Positions 1-5,144 of a DNA stretch of 7,778 nucleotides are shown here, piece after piece. The DNA is from an uncultured Oscillospiraceae bacterium. GTDB taxonomy: Bacteria; Bacillota; Clostridia; Oscillospirales; Acutalibacteraceae. How positions within the stretch are numbered: the stretch's first letter is position 1; every line of letters begins with the position of its first letter. The notes below the pieces were generated by a model. The model worked only from the letters and a program-made list of their open reading frames with translations. It was not told the origin of the DNA and made no database searches. The stretch is taken from contig URGH01000092.1 of the NCBI GenBank assembly GCA_900547305.1, positions 1-7,778 on the forward strand, read 5' to 3'. The translations under genes were made by a program, and so were the position numbers.

Positions 1-200
1 TTTTATCTTTAAAATCTACTTATTCCTCTATTTTTTTATAGTTTTAATAATAAAAAAACAAAAAGTAAAAAGAATATTTTACTTTTTAACAGAAAAATTA
101 ATAAAAAGTCGCTTTTTGACTAAAATATGGAATATAATAACAAAAATCATTAATAAAATTAATAGTAAAAAATTAAAAAATAAAAATGTAAATAAAATAA
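1..200. other. AT-rich gene-free stretch with hairpins
   Basis: This stretch is extremely rich in A and T and holds no credible gene. It contains an 11-bp perfect hairpin (AAAAAGTAAAA at 60-70 pairing with 77-87, 6-nt loop) and a smaller one (AAAAAG at 103-108 with 112-117). Either could end transcription entering from the left or from the right, but in DNA this AT-rich such pairings also arise easily by chance. The composition differs sharply from the genes that follow, which fits an intergenic or element-border region. No attachment site could be recognised. Confidence 0.5.
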
Positions 201-228
201 TTTACTTTTTAAAAGGGTATGGTATACT
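201..228 (+). promoter_or_regulatory. Probable sigma-A promoter of the immunity gene array
   Basis: A -35 like TTTACT (201-206) is separated by 16 nt from TATACT (223-228). The predicted transcript starts near 235. It would run into the ribosome site AAAGGA (265-270) and then the immunity genes. No other promoter of this quality is seen before the ankyrin gene, so the four genes may form one transcript. Confidence 0.55.
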
Positions 229-279
229 TAATTTTGCGCTGAAAAAGCAATTTTTAAGTGTGGGAAAGGATGCAGAAAG

Positions 280-363
280 ATGGATTATGGTGAAATTTTA
301 TCTTCAGGAAAGAAAATAAAGAGAATAAGAAAGCAATTTTTATCAGTAATGCAGGTGGAATGA
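280..363 (+). CDS. Short ORF, probable N-terminal piece of the DUF2185 gene in a shifted frame
   Basis: This 27-codon reading frame (MDYGEILSSGKKIKRIRKQF...) has the only good translation start in the area: AAAGGA at 265-270 sits 9 nt before the ATG. It overlaps the next gene in another frame. The downstream frame is open back to 294 and continues the family-like sequence KKAIFISNAGG upstream of its first ATG at 360. Loss of one base in the A-rich run around 308-332 would explain both facts: translation began at 280 and continued into the DUF2185 frame. It could instead be a tiny leader peptide or the product of a sequencing error. It is not an independent gene of known type. Confidence 0.4.
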   Translation: MDYGEILSSGKKIKRIRKQFLSVMQVE

Positions 364-650
364 TTATCACTAAGTCTTTGTTAGAGGGAAAATCCAAACT
401 AAAATGGATATTCCGTGAAAATAGTACCAATGCGGCTGATAATGGTTGGCGAGCAATCGGTGATACGGACACGCAAGAATATATTAATAACAGCAAAAAT
501 ATGACAGTTGTGGACTTTAATACCTTCGCAAATATTGAACCCGCTATTCTTGCTATATACAATCTTCCCGTAGGAACTGATTTGGAATTTCACATTGAAA
601 ATGGTAAAAGGTATTTTGTTGATACACAATCGGGTAAGGTGATTGGGTAA
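360..650 (+). CDS. DUF2185 (Imm33-like) immunity protein, 5' end uncertain
   Basis: The 96-residue product matches what I know of the DUF2185 family: MIITKSLLEGKSKLKWIFRE, then DNGWRAIGDTDTQEYINN, then a VDFNTFANIEPAILAIYNLPVGTD block and a YFVDTQSGK tail. Members are found beside polymorphic toxins and are regarded as immunity proteins that bind and block a cognate toxin in the cytoplasm. The ATG at 360 is unconvincing as a start. The only purine-rich stretch (AGGTGG) lies directly against it, and the conserved ISNAGG sequence is encoded just upstream in the same frame with no ATG, GTG or TTG available. The gene is therefore either translated from 280 through a frameshift or damaged at its 5' end. 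No toxin gene lies beside it in the window. Confidence 0.75.
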   Translation: MIITKSLLEGKSKLKWIFRENSTNAADNGWRAIGDTDTQEYINNSKNMTVVDFNTFANIEPAILAIYNLPVGTDLEFHIENGKRYFVDTQSGKVIG

Positions 651-708
651 GGGGCATCCTTATTTTAATTTTAAGCAATAGTTTCGGTCCACGAAGGGGG
701 CTGCGGAT

Positions 709-1131
709 ATGGGATTTGACTTAGCGCATACGATCAGCTCGATTTCCAAGCTTGTATTGCGGGCTATGCGGGTATCGAATAAAAATGAGCTATCACCTAT
801 GAAAGCCGTAAACGGAAAGAATGTTATGACAAAATATACTTTTGAAGAAATAAAAACCTTGCTGTTAAAAAGCATAAACGAAGAACATATTGAGGCAGAG
901 CTGCGCTTAGTATTCAAAGATAAACCCGATGAATATATGATTACTATTTATGATGGTATGTGTTCATTCCAAAGATGCGGAAATATTGAAAGGCAAGCTG
1001 TTGCCTACTATAAAACATTGGACGAGTTGTATGTGGCTGAACAAGTTGATAATATCATTTTGGCGAGGGATTGGGACAATATTATAGAGTTTGACTGCGT
1101 TGACTTTGAAATGTCGGGCTACTGGGAATAA
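709..1131 (+). CDS. Unassigned acidic protein, candidate immunity protein
   Basis: The product is 140 residues, soluble and acidic, with no signal peptide or membrane segment. I do not recognise a named family. Position in the array, size and acidity are typical of polymorphic-toxin immunity proteins, which is an inference from context only. The start at 709 has a very strong ribosome site (GAAGGGGG, 693-700, 8 nt away). A second in-frame ATG at 826 has a weaker one (GGAAAG, 814-819) and would give a 101-residue protein beginning MTKYTFEEIK. The first 39 residues are encoded by DNA visibly richer in G and C than the rest and look unlike the remainder of the protein, so they may be a fused remnant of another gene. 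The core contains DEYMITIYDGMCSFQRCG and ends DCVDFEMSGYWE. Confidence 0.7.
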   Translation: MGFDLAHTISSISKLVLRAMRVSNKNELSPMKAVNGKNVMTKYTFEEIKTLLLKSINEEHIEAELRLVFKDKPDEYMITIYDGMCSFQRCGNIERQAVAYYKTLDELYVAEQVDNIILARDWDNIIEFDCVDFEMSGYWE

Positions 1132-1198
1132 TTAGGGTTTCAAATTTGAAGAGTTGTAATGGCATTGAAATAGTATTAAAACAGTAAGGCGGTAATTT

Positions 1199-1615
1199 AT
1201 GGTTGGATTTAAAGTTGGTTGCATTTGGTATGAGATAGGTGCTGCTTCATTTTTACATTCCTTTTTTTCAACAGTTGCCTATAATTTAGAATGTGGAAAT
1301 TGGGGCACAAGATTCCCGGTCATTATGAATGAATTGTATCAAGGAAAATTGGCAAATGCAAATGTCCCTAATGCCAAAGTAGAATTGAATACAATCGAAA
1401 ACGAATTGAAAAATTTATCTCCAGATAAAGCGATATGGGATATTGAGGATCTGACAAAACAACCGCCTTGGGGCAATAAAATCAGTAATCAAATAACTGA
1501 TTTATCAAATTATTTTATAACCAGTGACGGCAGAGATTTTTTAACGATATTTCAAAATGCCTTAGATGCTGCGATTGAAATAAAAAAAGATGTAATTATC
1601 TCGTCCGCTGTTTAA
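1199..1615 (+). CDS. Imm70 family immunity protein
   Basis: The 138-residue protein begins MVGFKVGCIWYEIGAASFLHSFFSTV and contains NWGTRFPVIMNELYQGKL, DKAIWDIEDL, KQPPWGNKIS and YFITSDGRDF. I recognise these blocks as the Imm70 family, predicted immunity proteins of bacterial polymorphic toxin systems. It should act in the cytoplasm by binding a specific toxin domain, which cannot be named here. The ATG is preceded by AAGGCGG (1186-1192) at 6-nt spacing, and the length fits the family, so the gene looks intact. It lies 67 nt after the preceding gene and 58 nt before the ankyrin gene start, consistent with co-transcription. A perfect 12-bp palindrome (TTCAAATTTGAA, 1139-1150) lies in the upstream gap and is of unknown meaning. 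Confidence 0.82.
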   Translation: MVGFKVGCIWYEIGAASFLHSFFSTVAYNLECGNWGTRFPVIMNELYQGKLANANVPNAKVELNTIENELKNLSPDKAIWDIEDLTKQPPWGNKISNQITDLSNYFITSDGRDFLTIFQNALDAAIEIKKDVIISSAV

Positions 1616-1673
1616 AGCATCACCATTTAAACCTCATATACAAAAAACAGATTCTCCAAGGGGGATGAACGGT

Positions 1674-2183
1674 ATGAATATGTACTTTTCTGCAAGAACG
1701 CAGACGCTGGCACAGTTCAAAGAAGTCTATGACAAGCGACTTTTGAATGAAACACCCCAGGACGGCTCTCCTGTCATATTCTGCGCTATGGCGAATCAAA
1801 CACCCCAAAACAGGTATGACATCGTGAAGTTTCTGATTGGCGAAGGTGCAGAATTGAAGGGCACAAATGAAGAAAGCGAAACACTGTTCCACATTCTGTT
1901 TTCTCGCCCTAAGCACATTATGGAGCAGACAGTGGAACTGACACAGATATTGATAGACGCCGGCGTAGATATAAATCAGTTGGACGCAAAACACAGAGCG
2001 GCTATTCAGTACCTTATCAGCCATCCGAAGTTTACCGACGAGGATTTTGCGCCGTTGTATGATGTCATATTCCAAAACTGCACGCTGGAAGTGAATGCAA
2101 AAAATGATTGGGGCTATACCCCGATTGAGCTTGCTCGGAAACTCCAGTATCGTGCGGATCTGCTTAAACGAATGACGGAATAA
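1674..2183 (+). CDS. Ankyrin-repeat protein, candidate immunity protein
   Basis: The 169-residue soluble protein carries about four ankyrin-type repeats. Repeat one is near residues 30-62 (DGSPVIFCAM... IVKFLIGEGAEL). Repeat two is near 66-104 (ETLFHILFS... LTQILIDAGVDINQLD), a degenerate one follows near 105-142, and the last begins DWGYTPIELARKL near 145. Ankyrin proteins of this size often sit in immunity clusters of polymorphic toxins and act by protein-protein binding; the role here is inferred from context. An ATG at 1665 abuts the AAGGGGG ribosome site (1658-1664), so the ATG at 1674, 9 nt away, is the better start. The gene is more GC-rich than the Imm70 gene, suggesting a separate origin. 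It ends 3 nt before a perfect terminator hairpin. Confidence 0.75.
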   Translation: MNMYFSARTQTLAQFKEVYDKRLLNETPQDGSPVIFCAMANQTPQNRYDIVKFLIGEGAELKGTNEESETLFHILFSRPKHIMEQTVELTQILIDAGVDINQLDAKHRAAIQYLISHPKFTDEDFAPLYDVIFQNCTLEVNAKNDWGYTPIELARKLQYRADLLKRMTE

Positions 2184-2186
2184 TCT

Positions 2187-2223
2187 AAACACCCTGCAAG
2201 ACCTAAAATCTTGCAGGGTGTTT
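2187..2223. terminator. Bidirectional terminator hairpin between convergent genes
   Basis: A perfect 15-bp stem (AAACACCCTGCAAGA at 2187-2201 with its complement at 2209-2223) encloses a 7-nt loop. It follows the ankyrin stop codon by 3 nt and also lies beyond the 3' end of the minus-strand relaxase gene. The stem ends in A3/T3, giving only a short U run in either direction, but its strength and convergent position support termination for both transcripts. Confidence 0.8.
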
Positions 2224-2245
2224 CACTGTCAAAATGTATGTAAGC

Positions 2246-2272
2246 CCGCAAGGCAGGGAAACTGCCCTGCGG
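2246..2272 (-). terminator. Second GC-rich hairpin after the relaxase gene
   Basis: An 11-bp stem (2246-2256 with 2262-2272, 5-nt loop) lies just past the relaxase stop. On the minus strand its single odd pair becomes a G-U wobble, so it is more stable in the relaxase transcript than in the plus-strand one. No U run follows, so it may be an RNA-stabilising 3' structure rather than a terminator by itself. Confidence 0.4.
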
Positions 2273-2292
2273 TGTCGTTTTCGGTGTTAAAG

Positions 2293-3714
2293 CTATCTTT
2301 CTCTGTCGTGGGATCGGTGCTTGGATTTTGGTTGTCTGCCCTCTGTCTGCAACCGTTTGAGTTGGTCACGGACGCTTTGCTTTTCGGGCGGTACATACCG
2401 TTCTTTTTCGGTGGGCCTGCGGCTTTCCTTGACATTGCGCTCCCATTCGGCAAGCTCTCGTTTGTAGTTTTCAACTACGGTTTCCGCCTTGCGGTAGGTT
2501 GCCATAAATGCCTGCACATCGGGATAACCGTCATCTTTCAAGATTTCGGGTAGCGCTTCCAGCATAGCGGGGATTTTTTCTTCTATCTGCTGTATCTGCG
2601 CTTCTAACGCCTTTCGCTCCTTGCTCTTGAATATGCCCTTTGTTTCGGCAAGCTGTGCCGTTAACTTCGGTACTTCATCCTGCAAGCTGCGGATTTCTCT
2701 CGCCCTGTCCTGCACCCGTATCATCAGTTTTTGCATTGTACGGAATTCTGCCATATCCATATTGAGAATTGGCTTCGGCGGTAATGCCGTCTGCCGTATT
2801 AAGTTTTGCAAAAATTCCTTTGCCTTACTCACGATATTGCGGAATAGGTTGGGCAGCCATCCGTTTGTCTTAATGGACTGGCTTGCTTTTTGGTGTATCT
2901 CCTCTTTCTTGATTTCCAGTATCTTTGTTTTCTCTATCCCCGATATGAGCGCCATATCCGCTGTTCTGTTCCATTCCTGCCTTGCGGCATTGTCGGCTTC
3001 AATCTCTGCGGCTTTGGGATTGTTCTTGCCGATCTTCTTGGTCGGCAGATAGATACTGTCGGGGTCGAACACCTTTAATCGCTGTTCGGGATCAGAAATA
3101 TGCCGATTGATAAGGTCGGTATAATTTCTCTTGACTTCATCCAAAAACGGCTCGCTTTTGAAACGGTCATCCTTTACGGTGAATAGGTGCTGTTCATAAA
3201 CGCCGCCCTTTGGGATCACAGTGCAGCCAACACGAATTTTGCCGTTTTCATCGGCTATCTCTTTCTTGGTACGCACCCGTTTTCCCGTTTCATCGTAGAA
3301 TACGCTTCGGGTGGCAATTTTTATATCCGGCTCGGCAAGTAACCGCCGTTCGCTGAATATGAGGTGAATGTGATAATTGGTCTTTTTCTTATTGTGGTGG
3401 AGAGCCGATACACATTCCACATTGTACCGTCTGCGAAAATCCTCTGTGAAATCTTCAAGTACCTGCTGCGGCTCATAGGCGGTGTAAATTTCGGGCAAGG
3501 CAATAATCAGTTCCCTTGCTTCGATACACTTGCCGTCTGCTCCGCTTCGATTAAACTCCTGCTGGCACTCTTTTGCGAGGTCGCTCCAAAAATTATTATC
3601 TGCGGTGCGGTAGGTGGCATAGAGGTTTTCCTGCCTTGCGTGGCTTGTAATATACGATATTCTTCCCTTGACATTGGACAGCTTCGACATCTGAATAAAG
3701 CTGTGGCGTGTCAT
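2293..3714 (-). CDS. MobA/MobL family relaxase
   Basis: The 473-residue protein is a DNA relaxase expected to nick the element's oriT, stay bound through a tyrosine and lead the single strand into a recipient. The N-terminal domain shows the metal-binding HUH signature within KTNYHIHLIF (His115 and His117), preceded by His106-His107. Tyr21 is the most likely catalytic tyrosine. The later LPTKKIGKNNPKAAEIE (near 223-239) resembles the conserved LPT...LG block of MobA/MobL proteins. Residues about 322-390 look like a coiled coil, and the tail is strongly basic. ATG 3714 has GGAG 7 nt upstream. There is no primase or helicase domain and no coupling protein or secretion gene nearby, so it should depend on a helper conjugation system. 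It lies on the same strand as the excisionase gene, 257 bp downstream of it. Confidence 0.88.
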   Translation of the reverse strand: MTRHSFIQMSKLSNVKGRISYITSHARQENLYATYRTADNNFWSDLAKECQQEFNRSGADGKCIEARELIIALPEIYTAYEPQQVLEDFTEDFRRRYNVECVSALHHNKKKTNYHIHLIFSERRLLAEPDIKIATRSVFYDETGKRVRTKKEIADENGKIRVGCTVIPKGGVYEQHLFTVKDDRFKSEPFLDEVKRNYTDLINRHISDPEQRLKVFDPDSIYLPTKKIGKNNPKAAEIEADNAARQEWNRTADMALISGIEKTKILEIKKEEIHQKASQSIKTNGWLPNLFRNIVSKAKEFLQNLIRQTALPPKPILNMDMAEFRTMQKLMIRVQDRAREIRSLQDEVPKLTAQLAETKGIFKSKERKALEAQIQQIEEKIPAMLEALPEILKDDGYPDVQAFMATYRKAETVVENYKRELAEWERNVKESRRPTEKERYVPPEKQSVRDQLKRLQTEGRQPKSKHRSHDRER

Positions 3715-3752
3715 AAATCATCTCCGTTCTGTGTTGTAAAGGTGCGTTCTTA

Positions 3753-3776
3753 TTTTGCAACCGATTTGTCGGTTGC
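3753..3776. repeat. Operator-like motif within a hairpin upstream of the relaxase gene
   Basis: TTTTGCAACC (3753-3762) is identical to the 10-bp core of the two boxes in the Xre/xis control region. Here it forms one arm of a perfect 8-bp hairpin (GCAACCGA with TCGGTTGC, 4-nt loop). It lies 39 bp upstream of the relaxase start. On the minus strand its TTGCAA could act as a -35 with a weak TACAAC -10 after 16 nt, but the leader would then be very short. Confidence 0.4.
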
Positions 3777-3942
3777 GGCTGTTTCGGCGGCAAGTGCCGA
3801 CGGGACAGCCAACGAAAATTGCGGCAGCAATTTTCACTGTATCATAGCGGCGGTAGTGACCGGCAAGCTGTGATACAGGCTCCCCGCAGGGGCGAAATAC
3901 CCAGAGTACAAATCGCAGATTTGTGCGAGGGGTGTATTTCGC
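3757..3942. other. Probable origin of transfer (oriT), dense inverted-repeat cluster
   Basis: Between the excisionase and relaxase genes lie consecutive inverted repeats. They are an 8-bp hairpin at 3757-3776, a 9-bp hairpin at 3814-3835 (GAAAATTGC), a 12-bp arm pair with one G-T wobble at 3837-3848/3867-3878, a CCCC-GCA-GGGG hairpin at 3882-3892, and a 9-bp outer pair at 3892-3900/3934-3942. The outer pair encloses a perfect 7-bp hairpin (ACAAATC, 3908-3924). No gene fits. A structured, non-coding region immediately upstream of a relaxase gene is the usual place for oriT. A hairpin followed by TGTGCGAGGGG (3922-3932) loosely recalls MOBQ nick regions, where a hairpin precedes GTGCG, but I cannot assign the nick. 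Excisionase or repressor binding sites are an alternative. Confidence 0.55.
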
Positions 3943-3971
3943 TCTCAAACGCCGAGGGCTTAGAGAACGGT

Positions 3972-4187
3972 TTACTCAACTTTGCGGACATCATCCTGAC
4001 ACAGTAGATTTCTGCCCTGATTGACGGTCATAAAGTGTTCCAGTGTGTCCCTGCGGATAATGGTTTTTCGCCCGACCTTCAGAACAGGCAGCTTGCCCCA
4101 GTCTACCAGCTTTCGCATTGTGTTCCTGCCGATGCCGCTGGTTTCTGCCGCTTCTTCTATCGTCATTCCTATTTTGAATGCGTTCAT
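3972..4187 (-). CDS. Excisionase-like helix-turn-helix protein
   Basis: The 71-residue protein has a winged-helix/MerR-like HTH of the kind used by excisionases: MTIEEAAETSGIGRNTMRKLVDWGKLPVLKVGRKTIIRRDTLEHFM. The order is typical: a helix-turn-helix that starts the fold, a KVGRKTIIR wing, then a helix beginning RDTLEHF. It probably bends DNA at the element ends and steers the integrase towards excision, although it could also act as a transcription factor. ATG 4187 has AAAGGAGG (complement of 4196-4203) 8 nt upstream. Upstream codons in the same frame as far as 4649 cover the promoter and run antisense to the repressor gene, so they are not part of the gene. It is transcribed away from the integrase and towards the relaxase, unlike the adjacent xis-int order of Tn916. 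Confidence 0.78.
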   Translation of the reverse strand: MNAFKIGMTIEEAAETSGIGRNTMRKLVDWGKLPVLKVGRKTIIRRDTLEHFMTVNQGRNLLCQDDVRKVE

Positions 4188-4236
4188 AATTCTATCCTCC
4201 TTTCTAAAATACTCAAAATGCAACTTTGGCATTCTT

Positions 4237-4265
4237 ATTATACTTATTTTACTATTGCCTGCCAA
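4237..4265 (-). promoter_or_regulatory. Sigma-A promoter of the excisionase gene
   Basis: On the minus strand TTGGCA (complement of 4260-4265) and a consensus TATAAT (complement of 4237-4242) are separated by 17 nt. Transcription should start near 4230 and reach the excisionase ATG at 4187. The operator-like box 4266-4279 directly abuts the -35, so a bound repressor could block it. Confidence 0.8.
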
Positions 4266-4279
4266 CCCGTTTTGCAACC
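4266..4279 (-). promoter_or_regulatory. Operator-like box 1 (CCCGTTTTGCAACC)
   Basis: This 14-bp sequence is the inverted partner of the box at 4316-4329, matching at 13 of 14 positions. It lies immediately upstream of the excisionase promoter -35. The likely binder is the Xre protein encoded next door, by analogy with other divergent repressor/excisionase control regions. Confidence 0.6.
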
Positions 4280-4315
4280 TTTTAAGAAATATTTTTAATA
4301 TTTTTCGTAAATAGT

Positions 4316-4329
4316 GGTTGCAAAATGGG
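4316..4329 (+). promoter_or_regulatory. Operator-like box 2 (GGTTGCAAAATGGG)
   Basis: This box is the inverted copy of box 1, separated from it by 36 bp of very AT-rich DNA. It contains the TTGCAA -35 of the repressor promoter, so binding here would give autorepression. Confidence 0.6.
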
Positions 4330-4346
4330 CTCGTGCGTGCTATACT
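4318..4346 (+). promoter_or_regulatory. Sigma-A promoter of the Xre repressor gene
   Basis: TTGCAA (4318-4323) and TATACT (4341-4346) are separated by 17 nt. The transcript would start near 4353, giving a short leader that begins just before the AGGAGG ribosome site (4357-4362). Confidence 0.8.
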
Positions 4347-4370
4347 ATACTTAAATAGGAGGTGAATTCC

Positions 4371-5036
4371 TTGAAAGAAGAAGTAATGTTTACCCCAAAA
4401 CAAGTCGGGGAACGCATTAAGGAGCGCAGAATAGAACTGGGGCTTTCTATGCCGGAGCTTGGCAAGCGTATCGGTGTAAACAAGTCTACCATTCAAAGGT
4501 ATGAAGCGGATGGTGTCGATCCGAAGCGAACAATGATTATTAACGGTCTTGCCGACGCACTTCTTACCACTCCCGAATGGCTGACGGGTCTTTCCGATGA
4601 TAAGGAATACGACAGCAGGACGCTTTGCCAAAAGGACATAGAACAGCATATCAAGAAGTATCTTGATACGGTTTCCTCAACGGTCAGCGGAGAACCGCAC
4701 CAACAGTTGCTCACTACATTTCTCGGAAAGCTGATTGATTTATACTCTGTGCTTTGTCACTACTTTGCCGACGCTATGACAGAGGTTGACCGTGTGGCAG
4801 AGGACGAAGGCTTAAAGCAGTCGCTTATGCGATATGCTATCGAGTCGGGAGCGATTACCGAAAGAGTATATCGCAAAGAAATGGAATTACCTATCGAAGA
4901 TATGAAGCGATTCCTTGACGGGATTTTACATATCTACGATGAAGGTCGCACCGCCGTAAAGATGGGCGATCTATTCGGGATAGTGACGGAAGCCGAGAAT
5001 AGGCTTGCCGAAAAGAAAAATTCCGTGGCACCTTGA
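4371..5036 (+). CDS. Xre-family repressor of the element
   Basis: The 221-residue protein has a lambda-Cro/Xre helix-turn-helix at about residues 9-65 (VGERIKERRIELGLSMPELGKRIGVNKSTIQRYEADGVDPKR...). A PEWLTGLSD segment typical of this repressor class follows. The C-terminal two thirds is helical and not recognised; no LexA-like Ser-Lys peptidase or ImmA partner is evident. It probably represses its own promoter and the divergent excisionase promoter through the two inverted boxes at 4266-4279 and 4316-4329. The TTG at 4371 is the best start: AGGAGGT (4357-4363) lies 7 nt upstream. The GTG at 4362 is part of that ribosome site and the ATG at 4386 is too distant. The stop codon at 5034-5036 is followed after 108 nt by the integrase start. 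Confidence 0.82.
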   Translation: MKEEVMFTPKQVGERIKERRIELGLSMPELGKRIGVNKSTIQRYEADGVDPKRTMIINGLADALLTTPEWLTGLSDDKEYDSRTLCQKDIEQHIKKYLDTVSSTVSGEPHQQLLTTFLGKLIDLYSVLCHYFADAMTEVDRVAEDEGLKQSLMRYAIESGAITERVYRKEMELPIEDMKRFLDGILHIYDEGRTAVKMGDLFGIVTEAENRLAEKKNSVAP

Positions 5037-5040
5037 CAAT

Positions 5041-5067
5041 TAAAAATGCCGATTGAAAACAACCGGC
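5041..5067 (-). terminator. Possible minus-strand terminator upstream of the integrase gene
   Basis: A hairpin (GCCGATTG 5048-5055 with CAACCGGC 5060-5067, AAAA loop) is followed on the minus strand by a UUUUU run (complement of 5042-5046). Its one imperfect pair is a G-U wobble in minus-strand RNA. It could stop antisense transcripts entering the repressor gene from the right. It could also be part of the larger nested inverted-repeat structure here. Confidence 0.4.
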
Positions 5068-5081
5068 AGAAGTGACATTAT
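5053..5081 (+). promoter_or_regulatory. Weak promoter candidate for the integrase gene
   Basis: TTGAAA (5053-5058) is followed after 17 nt by CATTAT (5076-5081), a 5/6 and a 4/6 match to consensus. A better TTGACA at 5033-5038 has no acceptable -10. The integrase may also be read through from the repressor promoter, as no plus-strand terminator is seen between the genes. Confidence 0.3.
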
Positions 5082-5144
5082 TCGTTTTACGCACACCATA
5101 TGTCACAGTCCCGATTGCCACGGATAGAAAGGAGATTTTTATCT

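Noticed and set aside
116..319. 67-codon plus-strand reading frame rich in Lys, Asn and Ile
   Set aside because: It starts with an unsupported TTG in low-complexity AT-rich DNA, has no ribosome site, and overlaps the promoter and ribosome site of the immunity array.
1139..1150. Perfect palindrome TTCAAATTTGAA as an operator
   Set aside because: No promoter of acceptable quality overlaps it and no second copy was found, so chance in AT-rich DNA cannot be excluded.
1620..2192. 190-codon minus-strand reading frame
   Set aside because: It is antisense to the ankyrin gene, which has convincing repeats and a ribosome site, and it also covers the terminator stem. It shows no domain.
3364..3873. 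169-codon plus-strand reading frame
   Set aside because: It is antisense to the relaxase N-terminus and runs into the inverted-repeat cluster. The relaxase frame has the conserved motifs.
3757..3942. CRISPR-like or retron-like RNA reading of the hairpin cluster
   Set aside because: The hairpins differ in sequence and there are no regularly spaced direct repeats, cas genes or reverse transcriptase nearby.
4362..4370. GTG start for the repressor gene
   Set aside because: The GTG is part of the AGGAGGTGA ribosome site, so it cannot be the start. The TTG at 4371 is correctly spaced.
4188..4649. N-terminal extension of the excisionase reading frame to 225 residues
   Set aside because: It would cross both divergent promoters and lie antisense to the repressor gene. 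The ATG at 4187 has an excellent ribosome site and gives a typical length.
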